From Pseudoalteromonas piscicida (GTDB taxonomy: Bacteria; Pseudomonadota; Gammaproteobacteria; Enterobacterales; Alteromonadaceae), in NCBI RefSeq assembly GCF_002744175.1, contig NZ_NKHF01000008.1, positions 62,001-126,000 on the forward strand: 64,000 bases of DNA, written 5' to 3'. How positions within the stretch are numbered: position 1 is the first letter of the stretch; every line of letters begins with the position of its first letter. Made by a program: the position numbers and the translations under genes. Below, piece after piece: positions 45,413-55,310 of this stretch. The notes below the pieces were generated by a model. The model was not told the DNA's origin. It saw only the letters and a list, made by a program, of their open reading frames with translations, and made no database searches.

Positions 45413-47625
45413 CTAGGCGTAGTGTTTTAATAAGTTTGGTACATCAAGAATCAACGCAATACCACCATCTGAGGTAATGGTTGCGCCTGCCATCCCAGGT
45501 GTCCCCTGCAATAACGCATCCAGCGGTTTAATCACGACTTCTTCTTGACCAATCAATGAATCCACAACAAAGCCGACTTGTTTAGTGCCTATTTGAGCAA
45601 TAACAACATGGCCTTCTGCTTTTTTCATGCTTCGGTCTGCACCTTTGACCAACCAATGCTCCAAATAAAACAAAGGTATCGCTTTCTCACGGACAATAAT
45701 GGTCAGCTGACCGTCAACTACATTGGTCTTAGTTAAATCAAGGTGGAAGATTTCACTCACCCCTGCAAGTGGCAGCGCAAACGTCTGCTCTCCAACCACA
45801 ACCATTAGGGTTGGCAGAATCGCTAACGTAAGAGGTACTTTGATTTCTAAAACAGTACCAACACGAGCTCGGACTGGATGTTCACAGAGCCGTTGAGCTG
45901 AGTAATTTTAGTTTTAACAACGTCCATGCCCACACCACGACCAGATATATCAGAGATCTGCTCTTTGGTAGAGAAACCAGGCGCAAAAATTAGATTGTAC
46001 GCTTCGGTATCAGACAGACGACTAGCTTGGTCAGAATCAATGACGCCTTTGCTTATCGCAATCTTCTTGAGCTTCTCAGGATCCATACCTGCACCATCGT
46101 CACGAATGGTTAGTAGAATATGATCACCTTCTTGAGAAGCCGATAGCGTAACTGTACCTGTTCTTGGCTTACCTGATGCTTCACGTGCGTCAGGCATTTC
46201 AATACCATGATCCACCGAGTTTCTCACTAAGTGAACCAGCGGATCGGCCAGTGCCTCAACGAGGTTTTTATCTAAATCTGTATCTTCCCCTTGTAATACA
46301 AGGTTAATTTCTTTTTTCAGACTGCGGGCCAAATCTCGTACAACTCGCGGGAAACGACCAAATACTTTTTTGATCGGCTGCATCCGCGTCTTCATTACTG
46401 CGCCTTGCAGATCTGCTGTCACGACATCAAGGTTGGAGATGGCTTTACCCATGCTTTCACTGTTAGTGTTATTCGCAAGACTCACCAAGCGGTTTCGAAC
46501 TAAAACGAGCTCGCCAACCATGTTCATAATTTCATCAAGACGCTTGGTATCAACTCGAACCGTTGTTTCAGCCTGTGCCGCCGGCTTCTTAGCAGCTGCT
46601 GGCGCTGCAGCCGCTTTAGCGGGTTCAGGCGCTTTTTGTGGGGGCGGTGTTACCGGTTTTGCTTCAACCTTAGGTTCAGGTTTAGGCGTCGGTGTAGGCT
46701 TCACTACGTTTTCAGGCTTAGTTGCAGGAGCGGGCTCTGACGATTCTTCTAATGTCTTTGGTGCGCCCCCCTTGCCATGCAGCTCATCCAACAAGGCTTC
46801 GAATTCATCATCAGTGATCTCTTCATCACCTGCTGAACTGCTAGGCTCACTCTTTTTAGGCGGAGTTGCTGGTTGCTCTGGTTCGGGCGCTGCTGCATCA
46901 GCACTATTAGGTGCTCCCCCAAACTTCCCAACACCGTGCAGTTCATCTAACAGGTTGTCAAATTCGTCGTCGGTAATATCACCGTCATCACTGCTTGCAG
47001 GTGCGCTATCAGTTTTCGGTGCTGGGGCTACAGCTGGGCCATTGCCTGAGCCATGCAATTCATCTAATAAGTTCTCAAACTCTTCTTCGGTAATTTCATC
47101 AATGCCAGAGTCGCTGCCATCACCGGCATCGCTATCAGCGTCAAATAAAATATCATCAGCGCTAATATCTGGAACACTAGATTCTGTTTCTTCAATAACG
47201 GGAGGAGCTTCGACGACGGCTTCCTCGTCTTCGGAGGCTGGCTGACTGAGTTTGTGCAGTGTTTCGAGCAACACCGGATCTGCGGCTTCCGGCTCTTCAC
47301 GGTTCTGAATACAAGCAAACATTTCGTTTATCGTATCCAAAGACTGTAAAATAACATCCATTAATTCAGATGTTACCTTCCGCTGCCCTTGTCGTAACAC
47401 ATCAAATACGTTTTCCGCACCATGACAGGCATCTACAAGCTCTGTCATGCCTAAAAACCCAGCTCCACCCTTAACGGTATGGAACCCTCGGAAAATCGCG
47501 TTAAGAAGCTCTTTATCCTCAGGGTTATTTTCTAGCTCAACAAGCTGCTCAGATAAAAGCTCTAATATTTCGCCTGCTTCAACAAGAAAGTCCTGCAAGA
47601 TATCTTCATCGACTTCAAAGCTCAT
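45413..47625 (-). pseudogene. cheA: CheA histidine kinase, frameshifted as assembled
   Basis: The Hpt domain (GFHTVKGGAGFLG, His49), the dimerisation helix (VRVDTKRLDEIMNMVGELVLVRNRL), and the ATPase (LVRNSVDHGIE, DDGAGMD, GRGVGMDVV) are in one frame that ends at 45847. The CheW-like P5 domain (MVVVGEQTFALPLAGVSEIF to LLKHYA) is in another frame. One added G at 45864-45865 (GAG CTC GGT for GAG CTC GTG) restores 737 residues. Between Hpt and P3 are three copies of an acidic LLDELHG motif and a Pro/Ala/Lys linker instead of a recognisable P2 domain. CheA phosphorylates CheY and CheB in the array. Confidence 0.88.
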
Positions 47626-47638
47626 ACACACTCTCCAA

Positions 47639-48412
47639 TTAGAAGCCTAAACTAGATAGCAAGTCATCGACTTCATCTTGACCAGAAACCACGTCATCAC
47701 GTGATTCAGCGTCAATAATTGGACCTTCAGGTCCAGACAATTCTTCACTGATAGTCTCTGTTGTTTTTGTTTCGTTTTCATTCGTTTTACTCGCTGCCTG
47801 CACTTCATCAGAAGCACCAAATACAGTAAGGAGATGAATGAGACTATCTTCTACTTCCCTAACAAGTTCGATAACACGACGGATAACTTGACCAGTTAAA
47901 TCTTGATAGTCTTGCGCCATCAATACATTGGTCATCAAACCTTGCAATTCGTCTGTACGTGTTTTTGAAGTCTGCATAAAGCTATCGAGATCATGACACA
48001 GCGATTTAAATTCACCGAGCTGAATGTCTCGGCTCATTAATCGATCCCAAGTAGGCTTTATCTGTGCCAATTCATCGGCCAGATTTTGAGCTAAAGGCAG
48101 ACTTTCTTCGACTGCGTCCATTGTTTTATTGGCGGCGCTCTCAGTCATTTCCATAACATAGTTGAGGCGCTGTTTAGCATCAGGAATAGCCTCTGTCGTG
48201 AGGTCTGCTAGACGAGTGTCCAGTTCAAAGTTTTTCAAAGACTCGTGTAGTTGCCGAGTGAGCTTTCCAACTTCTGCAAATAACTCAGATTGCTCTTTGT
48301 TAGCAGCTTCTAAAATCAGCTGGTCCGCTTTTTCTTGTTCACCTTGCTCTAGAAGCTCTACCAATTGTTTGGCTTGTTCAAGTGTAATTTGAGGCGCAGC
48401 GTTTACAGACAT
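47639..48412 (-). CDS. cheZ: CheY phosphatase CheZ
   Basis: The 257-residue protein has the long helical hairpin of CheZ, with the catalytic-type segment MAQDYQDLTGQVIRRVIELV (about residues 158-178, Gln in QDYQDLTGQ). A flexible acidic linker leads to the CheY-binding tail QDEVDDLLSSLGF. It dephosphorylates CheY-P. It lies between cheY and cheA. Confidence 0.95.
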   Translation of the reverse strand: MSVNAAPQITLEQAKQLVELLEQGEQEKADQLILEAANKEQSELFAEVGKLTRQLHESLKNFELDTRLADLTTEAIPDAKQRLNYVMEMTESAANKTMDAVEESLPLAQNLADELAQIKPTWDRLMSRDIQLGEFKSLCHDLDSFMQTSKTRTDELQGLMTNVLMAQDYQDLTGQVIRRVIELVREVEDSLIHLLTVFGASDEVQAASKTNENETKTTETISEELSGPEGPIIDAESRDDVVSGQDEVDDLLSSLGF

Positions 48413-48431
48413 AGGCCATTTCCCCTTGCTG

Positions 48432-48815
48432 TTAGCCTAATCGCTCAAATACTTTTTCAAGCTTGGTTTTAAGTGTGCCTGCGGTAAATGGTTTAACAAT
48501 ATAGCCATTCACCCCTGCTTGTGCAGCCGCAACAATTTGTTCTTTCTTCGCTTCAGCTGTAACCATCAATACCGGAATGTGCTTGAGCTTTTCATCTGCG
48601 CGTATTGCACGAAGCAGATCAATACCCTGCATCCCTGGCATATTCCAATCGGTTACTACAAAGTCAAACTCCTGATTTTGTAGCATCGGAAGTGCTGTAC
48701 TACCATCATCAGCTTCTTGAACATTGGTAAAGCCTAAATCTCTTAATAGGTTTTTGATTATTCTTCTCATAGTAGAGAAATCATCAACCACGAGAATCTT
48801 CATGTTCTTATCCAA
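48432..48815 (-). CDS. cheY: Chemotaxis response regulator CheY
   Basis: The 127-residue receiver has the acidic pair ([18 protein letters not shown]), phospho-Asp in [10 protein letters not shown] (about residue 56), Thr in [10 protein letters not shown] and Lys in YIVKPF. CheY-P binds FliM to change flagellar rotation. It follows fliA by about 40 bases and precedes cheZ. Confidence 0.97.
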   Translation of the reverse strand: MDKNMKILVVDDFSTMRRIIKNLLRDLGFTNVQEADDGSTALPMLQNQEFDFVVTDWNMPGMQGIDLLRAIRADEKLKHIPVLMVTAEAKKEQIVAAAQAGVNGYIVKPFTAGTLKTKLEKVFERLG

Positions 48816-48856
48816 AACTTCCTCCAGTGAGGTTCGAACCCAACTATTTATATACT

Positions 48857-49591
48857 CTAATTTATCCAGTCATTGATTTTAGCTTTTAGCTTTATCATTG
48901 CCTGACCGTGAATTTGACTTACTCGAGACTCGCTCACATCTAAGATGGCACCGATCTCTTTTAAATTCATTTCGTCGTTATAGTAAAGCGACAATACCAA
49001 AGCGTCTCTCTCTGGTAACGATTTTATCGCTTCCACTAATGACTCGTTAAAACGTTCATTTTTAACGTTATTAAACGGTTTGTCTAGCGCAAAATCGCTG
49101 TTTGCAGGGGTTATCACATCTTCATCGACCCCAAGGTCCTCAATGCCAATAACTTTACTTGCATTTACATCATGTAAAATATGATGGTACTCATCTAGAG
49201 ATATATCAAGTTTTTCAGCGATTTCAGTGTCTTTTGGTTCTCGACCAAGGAAAGATTCTAGCTCAGAAATAGCTTCTGCAACCATTCTGCTATTTTTATG
49301 TACTGAGCGGGGGGCCCAGTCACCACGGCGAATTTCATCTAACATGGCGCCACGGATACGGATCCCAGCAAAAGTTTCAAAACTTGCACCTTTAGTAGCG
49401 TCAAAGTTTTTTGTCGCCTCGATTAATCCAATCATGCCTGATTGGATTAAATCATCGAGTTGCACGCTCGCCGGAAGTCGTGCGATTAGGTGACACGCCA
49501 CTTTTTTGACAAGTGACGCATGCCTCTCGACCACCTTGTGTATGTGGTCGGAAGTTTGATATCCCGCAGCTCTATTGACCGGAGAAGCCAT
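48857..49591 (-). CDS. fliA: Flagellar sigma factor FliA (sigma-28)
   Basis: This 244-residue sigma-70 family factor has region 2 ([20 protein letters not shown] and [20 protein letters not shown]) and region 4 ([33 protein letters not shown]). It directs late flagellar and chemotaxis genes and is normally held by FlgM. The ATG at 49591 is preferred; a GTG two codons upstream overlaps the fleN stop. It is cotranscribed with flhA, flhF and fleN. Confidence 0.95.
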   Translation of the reverse strand: MASPVNRAAGYQTSDHIHKVVERHASLVKKVACHLIARLPASVQLDDLIQSGMIGLIEATKNFDATKGASFETFAGIRIRGAMLDEIRRGDWAPRSVHKNSRMVAEAISELESFLGREPKDTEIAEKLDISLDEYHHILHDVNASKVIGIEDLGVDEDVITPANSDFALDKPFNNVKNERFNESLVEAIKSLPERDALVLSLYYNDEMNLKEIGAILDVSESRVSQIHGQAMIKLKAKINDWIN

Positions 49592-49593
49592 AA

Positions 49594-50454
49594 TCACCCG
49601 TTTACAAGTTGTTCAATGAAAAATTCTAGATGACCGGAAGGTTGATGAGGAATAGGCCATTTTACCGCCTTGGCAGCCAACCCTTTAATTGCAACCGCGG
49701 CTGGCGAGCTTGGGAATAAATCAACAATAGCTCTTTGTCTACGAGAGGACTTTCGCATGTTCTCGTCAAACGGTACCGTCGCCACTAACTCCAACGCCAC
49801 ATCAAGAAAACGATCCGTAACCTTTGAAAGTTTAGCAAATAATTCCTGTCCTTCACGCAAACTACGCACCATATTGGCAACTATTTTAAAGCGGTAAACA
49901 CCATGTTCTCTACTCAATACTTTTATCAGTGCGTAAGCATCGGTAATTGAAGTGGGTTCATCACAAACCACCACCAACACGTCTTGTGCGGCGCGAGAAA
50001 AGCTCAAAACCATATCTGAGATACCCGCTGCGGTATCAACGATTAAAACATCAAATTGGGTATTAAGCTCACTGAATGCACGAATAAGGCCAGCATGCTC
50101 CGCGGGGGTCAGTTCAACCATATTTTGTGAGCCTGATGTGGCGGGTACTATTTTTATACCTGCGGGCCCTTCGACGAGAATTTCGTCTAATTCGCACTCA
50201 CCTGACAAAACATGGGATAAATTCTTTTCGACTCGAAGTCCTAGCATCACATCACAGTTTGCCAAGCCCAAGTCCGCATCTAACACGAGGACACGCTGTC
50301 CTTGTTGGCCCATAGCAATAGCGGTATTCAGTGAGACGTTGGTTTTACCTACCCCACCTTTTCCGCCGGTCACGGCTATTACTTTTACACCCTGGTTGCT
50401 AGTTTGACTCATTCTACGCAGGCCACTTGCTTGATCTAAAACTGTGTTAATCAT
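49594..50454 (-). CDS. fleN: Flagellar number regulator FleN (FlhG, MinD-like ATPase)
   Basis: The 286-residue ParA/MinD-family ATPase has the deviant Walker A AVTGGKGGVGKTNVSLNTA (about residues 28-46), VLDADLGLANCDVMLGL, and LIVDTAAGISDMV. It begins with the FleQ/FlrA-contacting DQASGLRRM motif. FleN restricts flagella to one per pole by antagonising FlhF and the master activator. It overlaps flhF and touches fliA. Confidence 0.95.
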   Translation of the reverse strand: MINTVLDQASGLRRMSQTSNQGVKVIAVTGGKGGVGKTNVSLNTAIAMGQQGQRVLVLDADLGLANCDVMLGLRVEKNLSHVLSGECELDEILVEGPAGIKIVPATSGSQNMVELTPAEHAGLIRAFSELNTQFDVLIVDTAAGISDMVLSFSRAAQDVLVVVCDEPTSITDAYALIKVLSREHGVYRFKIVANMVRSLREGQELFAKLSKVTDRFLDVALELVATVPFDENMRKSSRRQRAIVDLFPSSPAAVAIKGLAAKAVKWPIPHQPSGHLEFFIEQLVNG

Positions 50455-51928
50455 ACATTCCTACTGACTCTGACGCTACAGGTACACGTCGAGAGTGCTG
50501 TGCTTTTATTCTTTTTAAATACAATTGCTCAGCCTTTTTTACTAGCTTTTGAGCATTTGCGACGCGAATGTCTTCTGGCACTCGCTGACCGTTAGTAAGA
50601 TACCCTATTGGCAAGCGATTTTGAATCGCTATGCTAATTATCTCACCTAAACTTAGACTTTCATCAAGTTTTGTGAAAATACAGCCACTTAAATTTACTT
50701 TTTTGAAGTGTCTCACGGTTTCTTGCAACACATTCATTTGCGCAGTCGCACTCAATACTAAGTAACTACGAATATCGACCCTTGCGCTACGCATAAGTGT
50801 ATTTAACTGTTCAGTTAAGCGCAAATCTCTTTGGCTCATTCCTGCTGTATCTATTAATACTAGACGCTTATTACGTAAATGATAAAGCACTTCTGCAAGT
50901 TCATTTGCATCTTTTACTTGTTTAACAGGACAGCCTATGATTCTACCATAGGTTGCTAGTTGCTCGTAAGCACCAATTCTATAGGTATCGGTAGTAATTA
51001 ACGCTACTTTATCAGCACCATACTTTTGTGCACCCAGGGCAGCCAACTTTGCAACAGTCGTTGTTTTACCCACGCCTGTTGGTCCCACCATGGCAAACAC
51101 CCCACCTTGACGTAAAATATCATTGTTAGTGGTGTGCATTTGGTTTATTACCATATTTAATAATGCATTCCATGCTTCTTTACGAGATACGTCATCAGGA
51201 ATGAAACAAGCCATCTGCTCTGCAACATCTTTGTCTATTCCCATGCCTTCTAGACGGTCAACAAGGCATGCTCGGGTTGGATCGCGACGCGCCATTTCTT
51301 GTTTCATCAATCCCGAAACTTGGTGCTCAAGCAGTTGGCGAATAGCGTTCATTTCTTCACGCATTGCACTCATTTCATCAGTTTTGGCATGCGTTTGAGG
51401 TAAGTCGTCTCCAAAGCCATTGTCTAGCTCATCAGACTCTCCCCATTGTTGCGGCTGCTCAAATGCATCATCGTCAAAGTCAAAAGATTGGCGACGCGGT
51501 TGCGCTTTTGATTGGTATGTTGGTTTTGGTTCGGCAGGCGCTTTACGTTGGTTATTTAACACCTGCTCAGTGTCAATACCAGACTGCGAAAACATAGAGG
51601 CCAGCTCAGGAGAGCGAGGACGTGGCGCTTGACGTTCAAGTAATGCAGCTAAGCTGTCTGCCACTTGTGCCTGCTTAGCTGGCTGCGCTGTACGAGGCTC
51701 AGGGCGAACAAAGCGTGTTGGTGCAGCTTCATGTTCTGTAGTAGCTCGGCTTGCTGGCGCTTGTTGTTGCTGCGGTGCAGCAGCACGGTCATTGTCCACA
51801 GCAGCGACGATTTCAACGCCATCTGCCAACTTCTTGTTAGACATAATGACAGCATCAGCGCCCAACTCTTCTTTTACTTCGTTTAAAGCCGTACGCATAT
51901 CTTTTGCGAAGAAACGTTTAATTTTCAT
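50447..51928 (-). CDS. flhF: Flagellar placement GTPase FlhF
   Basis: This 493-residue SRP-type GTPase begins with KIKRFFAKDMRTALNEVKEELGADAVIMSN, has a variable Gln/Ala/Pro-rich B domain (about 60-180), an N domain, and a G domain with GPTGVGKTTTVAKLAALG, DTYRIGAYEQL, LIDTAGMSQRD and FTKLDE. FlhF marks the pole for flagellum assembly. It lies between flhA and fleN in the flhA operon. Confidence 0.96.
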   Translation of the reverse strand: MKIKRFFAKDMRTALNEVKEELGADAVIMSNKKLADGVEIVAAVDNDRAAAPQQQQAPASRATTEHEAAPTRFVRPEPRTAQPAKQAQVADSLAALLERQAPRPRSPELASMFSQSGIDTEQVLNNQRKAPAEPKPTYQSKAQPRRQSFDFDDDAFEQPQQWGESDELDNGFGDDLPQTHAKTDEMSAMREEMNAIRQLLEHQVSGLMKQEMARRDPTRACLVDRLEGMGIDKDVAEQMACFIPDDVSRKEAWNALLNMVINQMHTTNNDILRQGGVFAMVGPTGVGKTTTVAKLAALGAQKYGADKVALITTDTYRIGAYEQLATYGRIIGCPVKQVKDANELAEVLYHLRNKRLVLIDTAGMSQRDLRLTEQLNTLMRSARVDIRSYLVLSATAQMNVLQETVRHFKKVNLSGCIFTKLDESLSLGEIISIAIQNRLPIGYLTNGQRVPEDIRVANAQKLVKKAEQLYLKRIKAQHSRRVPVASESVGMYD

Positions 51929-51947
51929 GTTACAGCCCCTTTATCCT

Positions 51948-54050
51948 CTATTGTCCAACCGAGCTTACTATCTTAATTTGTCTTTCCTCTGGGACTTCTT
52001 GATATGACATCACTCGAAGACCTGGGATAGTATGTTTAACAAATCTCGACAGTACACTTCTCAACATACCTGAGGTTAACAAAATGGACGGCTCGCCTAG
52101 CATTTCTTGATTGTGATGAGCTTCTCTTAATGATTCTTGAAGCCTCTCAGCTAAGCCAGGTTCAATGCCTGCCCCTTCGTCACCTGCGTTCTGAAGTGAC
52201 TGATGCAACATCTGTTCCAACTCAGGCGCCAATGTTATGACAGGGATTTCTTCTTCACCTCCAACCGCGTCTTGAACTATCAATCTACGCAATGAAATTC
52301 GCACTGCAGCCGTTAGTACATCAGGGTCTTGGCTACGTGGACCATACTCAACTAAAGTCTGTACAATCGAGCGCATATCTCGAATTGCGACCCCTTCGTT
52401 TAATAAGTTTTGTAGTACTTTAACAACCGTTGTCAGTGGTAGAATATCGGGCACTAACCCTTCAACTAGTCTTGGATGGCTCTTAGCTAGCATATCTAAT
52501 AAGTTTTGTACTTCTTCATGACCCAGTAATAGTGAGGCATTGTTAGTTAATAGCTGACTAATATGAGTCGCAACGACAGTAGCAGCATCAACGACAGTGT
52601 AACCTAGTGAATGGGCTTCATCTTTTTGATCTGGCTTAATCCATACGGCATCTAAACCAAATGCTGGATCCTTAGTTTCCACTCCCTTAATCGGTCCAAA
52701 CACCTGACCAGGGTTAATAGCCAATTCATCACCATGTTTTAGCTCACCAGTACCAGAAGCAACGCCCATTAGCGTAATATTATAAGCATTAGGGTCTAAT
52801 TCTAGATTATCGCGAATGTGTACTGGTGGTACGAGGAAACCCAGTTCTTGTGAAAGTTTTTTACGCACGCCTTTGATACGGCTCAGCAATTCACCGCCCT
52901 GCGCCTGATCAACCAATGGGATTAAGCGATAACCCACTTCTAGGCCAATGACATCAACAGGTTGTACGTCATCCCAGCCCAGCTCTTTTTGCTCTTGTTG
53001 TTGTCCGCCTTTTGCTGAAGGTCCGTTTGCGGCCTGCTCGGCTTTTTCTATTTCTGCCTTTTTCTTTTGTTGGCTGGTGTAATATGCGATATAACCCATC
53101 AATGTACCTAGCCCCAAAAAGGCAACATGTGGCATACCTGGTACTAACCCCATGGTAATAAGAATGCCTGACGCAATAGACAGCGACTTCTCGTTACCAA
53201 GTTGATTCTTGAACTGATCGCCCATGTTGTGCGATTCATTTTGGCGTGTGACGACAATTGCAGTGCCGATTGAAAGCAGCAATGATGGGATTTGAGCCAC
53301 AAGGCCATCACCTATTGTCAGCATGGTATATACTTCCATAGCGCGACCAAAGCTCAAGTCGTGCTGAATCATACCAACAAATAGGCCACCGATGATATTA
53401 ATTGCAAGAATAACGATACCCGCAATTGCATCACCTTTAACGAATTTACTAGCACCATCCATCGAACCATAAAAGTCAGCTTCTCGGGTTACTTCGTCGC
53501 GGCGGTTTCTTGCTTCATCTGCTGAAATAAAACCGGCATTCAAGTCTGCATCTATCGCCATTTGTTTACCCGGCATCGCATCGAGAGTAAAACGTGCCGA
53601 TACTTCAGAAATACGGCCAGCACCTTTGGTGATTACCACAAAGTTGATGATAATAAGGATCAAGAAGACTACGAGACCAACAGCATAGTTTCCTCCGATC
53701 ACCACGCTACCAAAAGCCTCAATTACTTTACCGGCGGCATCTCCACCATTATGCCCCTCAAGCAAAACGACCCGAGTACTCGCCACGTTTAGCGCCAGTC
53801 GCATGATAGTTGCAATGAGTAGTACAGCAGGGAACATTCCGAATTCTAGTGGCTTCATGGTGTAAACGGTAACCAGAAGCACAACAAGTGCCAGTGCAAT
53901 ATTAAAGGAAAACAAAATGTCGAGTAAGAACGGTGGCAAAGGGAGAATAACCATGCCTAAGGCCGCTAATACCAATAAAGGCGTTCCCACCCCTTTGGCA
54001 TATTCTTTTTTATCTCGATTGAGTTGCTGTAAAACCGCTTTAAATTCCAT
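51948..54050 (-). CDS. flhA: Flagellar export gate protein FlhA
   Basis: The 700-residue protein has eight N-terminal membrane helices with the FHIPEP-type cytoplasmic loop (FTLDAMPGKQMAIDADLNAGFISADEARNRR) and a large cytoplasmic domain (about 350-700) that forms the export nonamer and docks chaperone-substrate complexes. It is full length. The gene is the first of flhA-flhF-fleN-fliA and has a sigma-54 type promoter 39 bases upstream. Confidence 0.97.
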   Translation of the reverse strand: MEFKAVLQQLNRDKKEYAKGVGTPLLVLAALGMVILPLPPFLLDILFSFNIALALVVLLVTVYTMKPLEFGMFPAVLLIATIMRLALNVASTRVVLLEGHNGGDAAGKVIEAFGSVVIGGNYAVGLVVFLILIIINFVVITKGAGRISEVSARFTLDAMPGKQMAIDADLNAGFISADEARNRRDEVTREADFYGSMDGASKFVKGDAIAGIVILAINIIGGLFVGMIQHDLSFGRAMEVYTMLTIGDGLVAQIPSLLLSIGTAIVVTRQNESHNMGDQFKNQLGNEKSLSIASGILITMGLVPGMPHVAFLGLGTLMGYIAYYTSQQKKKAEIEKAEQAANGPSAKGGQQQEQKELGWDDVQPVDVIGLEVGYRLIPLVDQAQGGELLSRIKGVRKKLSQELGFLVPPVHIRDNLELDPNAYNITLMGVASGTGELKHGDELAINPGQVFGPIKGVETKDPAFGLDAVWIKPDQKDEAHSLGYTVVDAATVVATHISQLLTNNASLLLGHEEVQNLLDMLAKSHPRLVEGLVPDILPLTTVVKVLQNLLNEGVAIRDMRSIVQTLVEYGPRSQDPDVLTAAVRISLRRLIVQDAVGGEEEIPVITLAPELEQMLHQSLQNAGDEGAGIEPGLAERLQESLREAHHNQEMLGEPSILLTSGMLRSVLSRFVKHTIPGLRVMSYQEVPEERQIKIVSSVGQ

Positions 54051-54088
54051 AACTTAACACTGGCAGAAAATTGACACAGCTATACTAT

Positions 54089-54105
54089 TGCAATATGCAT
54101 TCCAA
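54089..54105 (-). promoter_or_regulatory. Sigma-54 type promoter of the flhA operon
   Basis: On the minus strand TTGGAATGCATATTGCA has GG and GC separated by exactly 10 bases, the sigma-54 -24/-12 spacing, and a good TTGCA -12 element. The predicted start gives a leader of about 28 bases to the flhA ATG. Confidence 0.65.
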
Positions 54106-54169
54106 AAAGGTGAGAAGGTATGATTTGTACTAAGGCCAGTGGTGATGTTAGTAGGTGATGTTGCACGCG

Positions 54170-55300
54170 CTAGTGTTTCAGATCATCCGGAATAGGTAAG
54201 TCTCGGCTTAATGCCGTTGGCCTTTTACCCTTGCCTTTTTGGAAACGATTAAGTTGAAATACATAGGCCAGTACTTGAGCTACTGCCGTAAAGAGTTGCT
54301 CAGGTATTTGGTCACCCACCTCTGTTGTATGATAAAGAGAGCGTGTGAGTACTGGAGATTCAACAATGGGTACATCTCTGCCTTTGGCAATTTTCCTAAT
54401 CTGCATCGCAAGTTCATCAACCCCTTTAGCAAGCACTATTGGCGCACCGGCTCGCTCGGTATCATACTTTAATGCAACAGAGTAGTGAGTTGGGTTAGTT
54501 ACCACGACATCGGCATCTGGTACATCCTGCATCATCCGCCGCTGAGACATCTCTCTTTGAGTACGACGGATCCGTGCTTTGATTTGCGGATCACCTTCAG
54601 AGTTTTTATACTCGTCTTTCACCTCTTGTAGCGTCATCTTCAACTGTTTGTGGTGATTATAGCTTTGATAAGGAGCATCAATTGCAGAGATGATTATCAT
54701 GGTGCAGCTTAATGCCAAAAACATCCAAGCAATAATTTCTAACGCATGCTCAATGCTTGCGGGGATCTGCTCTATACTCAGGTGCAATATTTCATAGAAA
54801 TAGATATTAATAAGCAGGATGGCAAATCCAGCCACCAATACAAATTTAAGAATGGATTTCAAAAGCTCAATGGCAGCTTGTGGGCCAAGCATACGCTTAA
54901 CACCTTTCATTGGCGACATTTTACTGGCCTTCGGCGCTGCTGCTTGCCAAGAAAAATTAAAACCACCAAGCAAAGTGTTACCAACGATACCAGCTATTGC
55001 GATGATAAAAACAAACATTGCCAATGGAAAGATTAATTCCGTCGCCACATCCCCCCACACCGCAAACATTTTTGTTGTGTCGTAGGTCTCATTACGATTA
55101 AGCGTCAGCATTCTGCCCATCACATTATAAAGCGCTTTACCTATGCCTGGACCATACATCAACAAAGCGATCGCCGAGAATAACAATACGAAAGTTGTAC
55201 CTAATTCTTTTGATCGGGCCACCTGCCCCTTTTTCCTGGCATCACTGATCTTTTTACTCGTGGGTTCTTCCGTGCGTTCTTGACCTGAATCTTCTGCCAT
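54170..55300 (-). CDS. flhB: Flagellar export switch protein FlhB
   Basis: This 376-residue protein has four membrane helices after the conserved EDSGQERTEEPTSKKISDARKKGQVARSKE and a cytoplasmic domain with the self-cleaving NPTHYSVALKYD motif (about residue 268), then PIVESPVLTRSLY. Cleavage switches substrate specificity from rod/hook to filament, together with FliK. It follows fliR by 10 bases. Confidence 0.97.
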   Translation of the reverse strand: MAEDSGQERTEEPTSKKISDARKKGQVARSKELGTTFVLLFSAIALLMYGPGIGKALYNVMGRMLTLNRNETYDTTKMFAVWGDVATELIFPLAMFVFIIAIAGIVGNTLLGGFNFSWQAAAPKASKMSPMKGVKRMLGPQAAIELLKSILKFVLVAGFAILLINIYFYEILHLSIEQIPASIEHALEIIAWMFLALSCTMIIISAIDAPYQSYNHHKQLKMTLQEVKDEYKNSEGDPQIKARIRRTQREMSQRRMMQDVPDADVVVTNPTHYSVALKYDTERAGAPIVLAKGVDELAMQIRKIAKGRDVPIVESPVLTRSLYHTTEVGDQIPEQLFTAVAQVLAYVFQLNRFQKGKGKRPTALSRDLPIPDDLKH

Positions 55301-55310
55301 TCAATCACTC

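Noticed and set aside
46370..47245. Long open frame antisense to cheA (291 codons)
   Set aside because: It mirrors the Asp/Glu/Pro/Ala-rich cheA linker, is Ser/Gly/Ala-rich, has no ribosome site and no recognisable domain.
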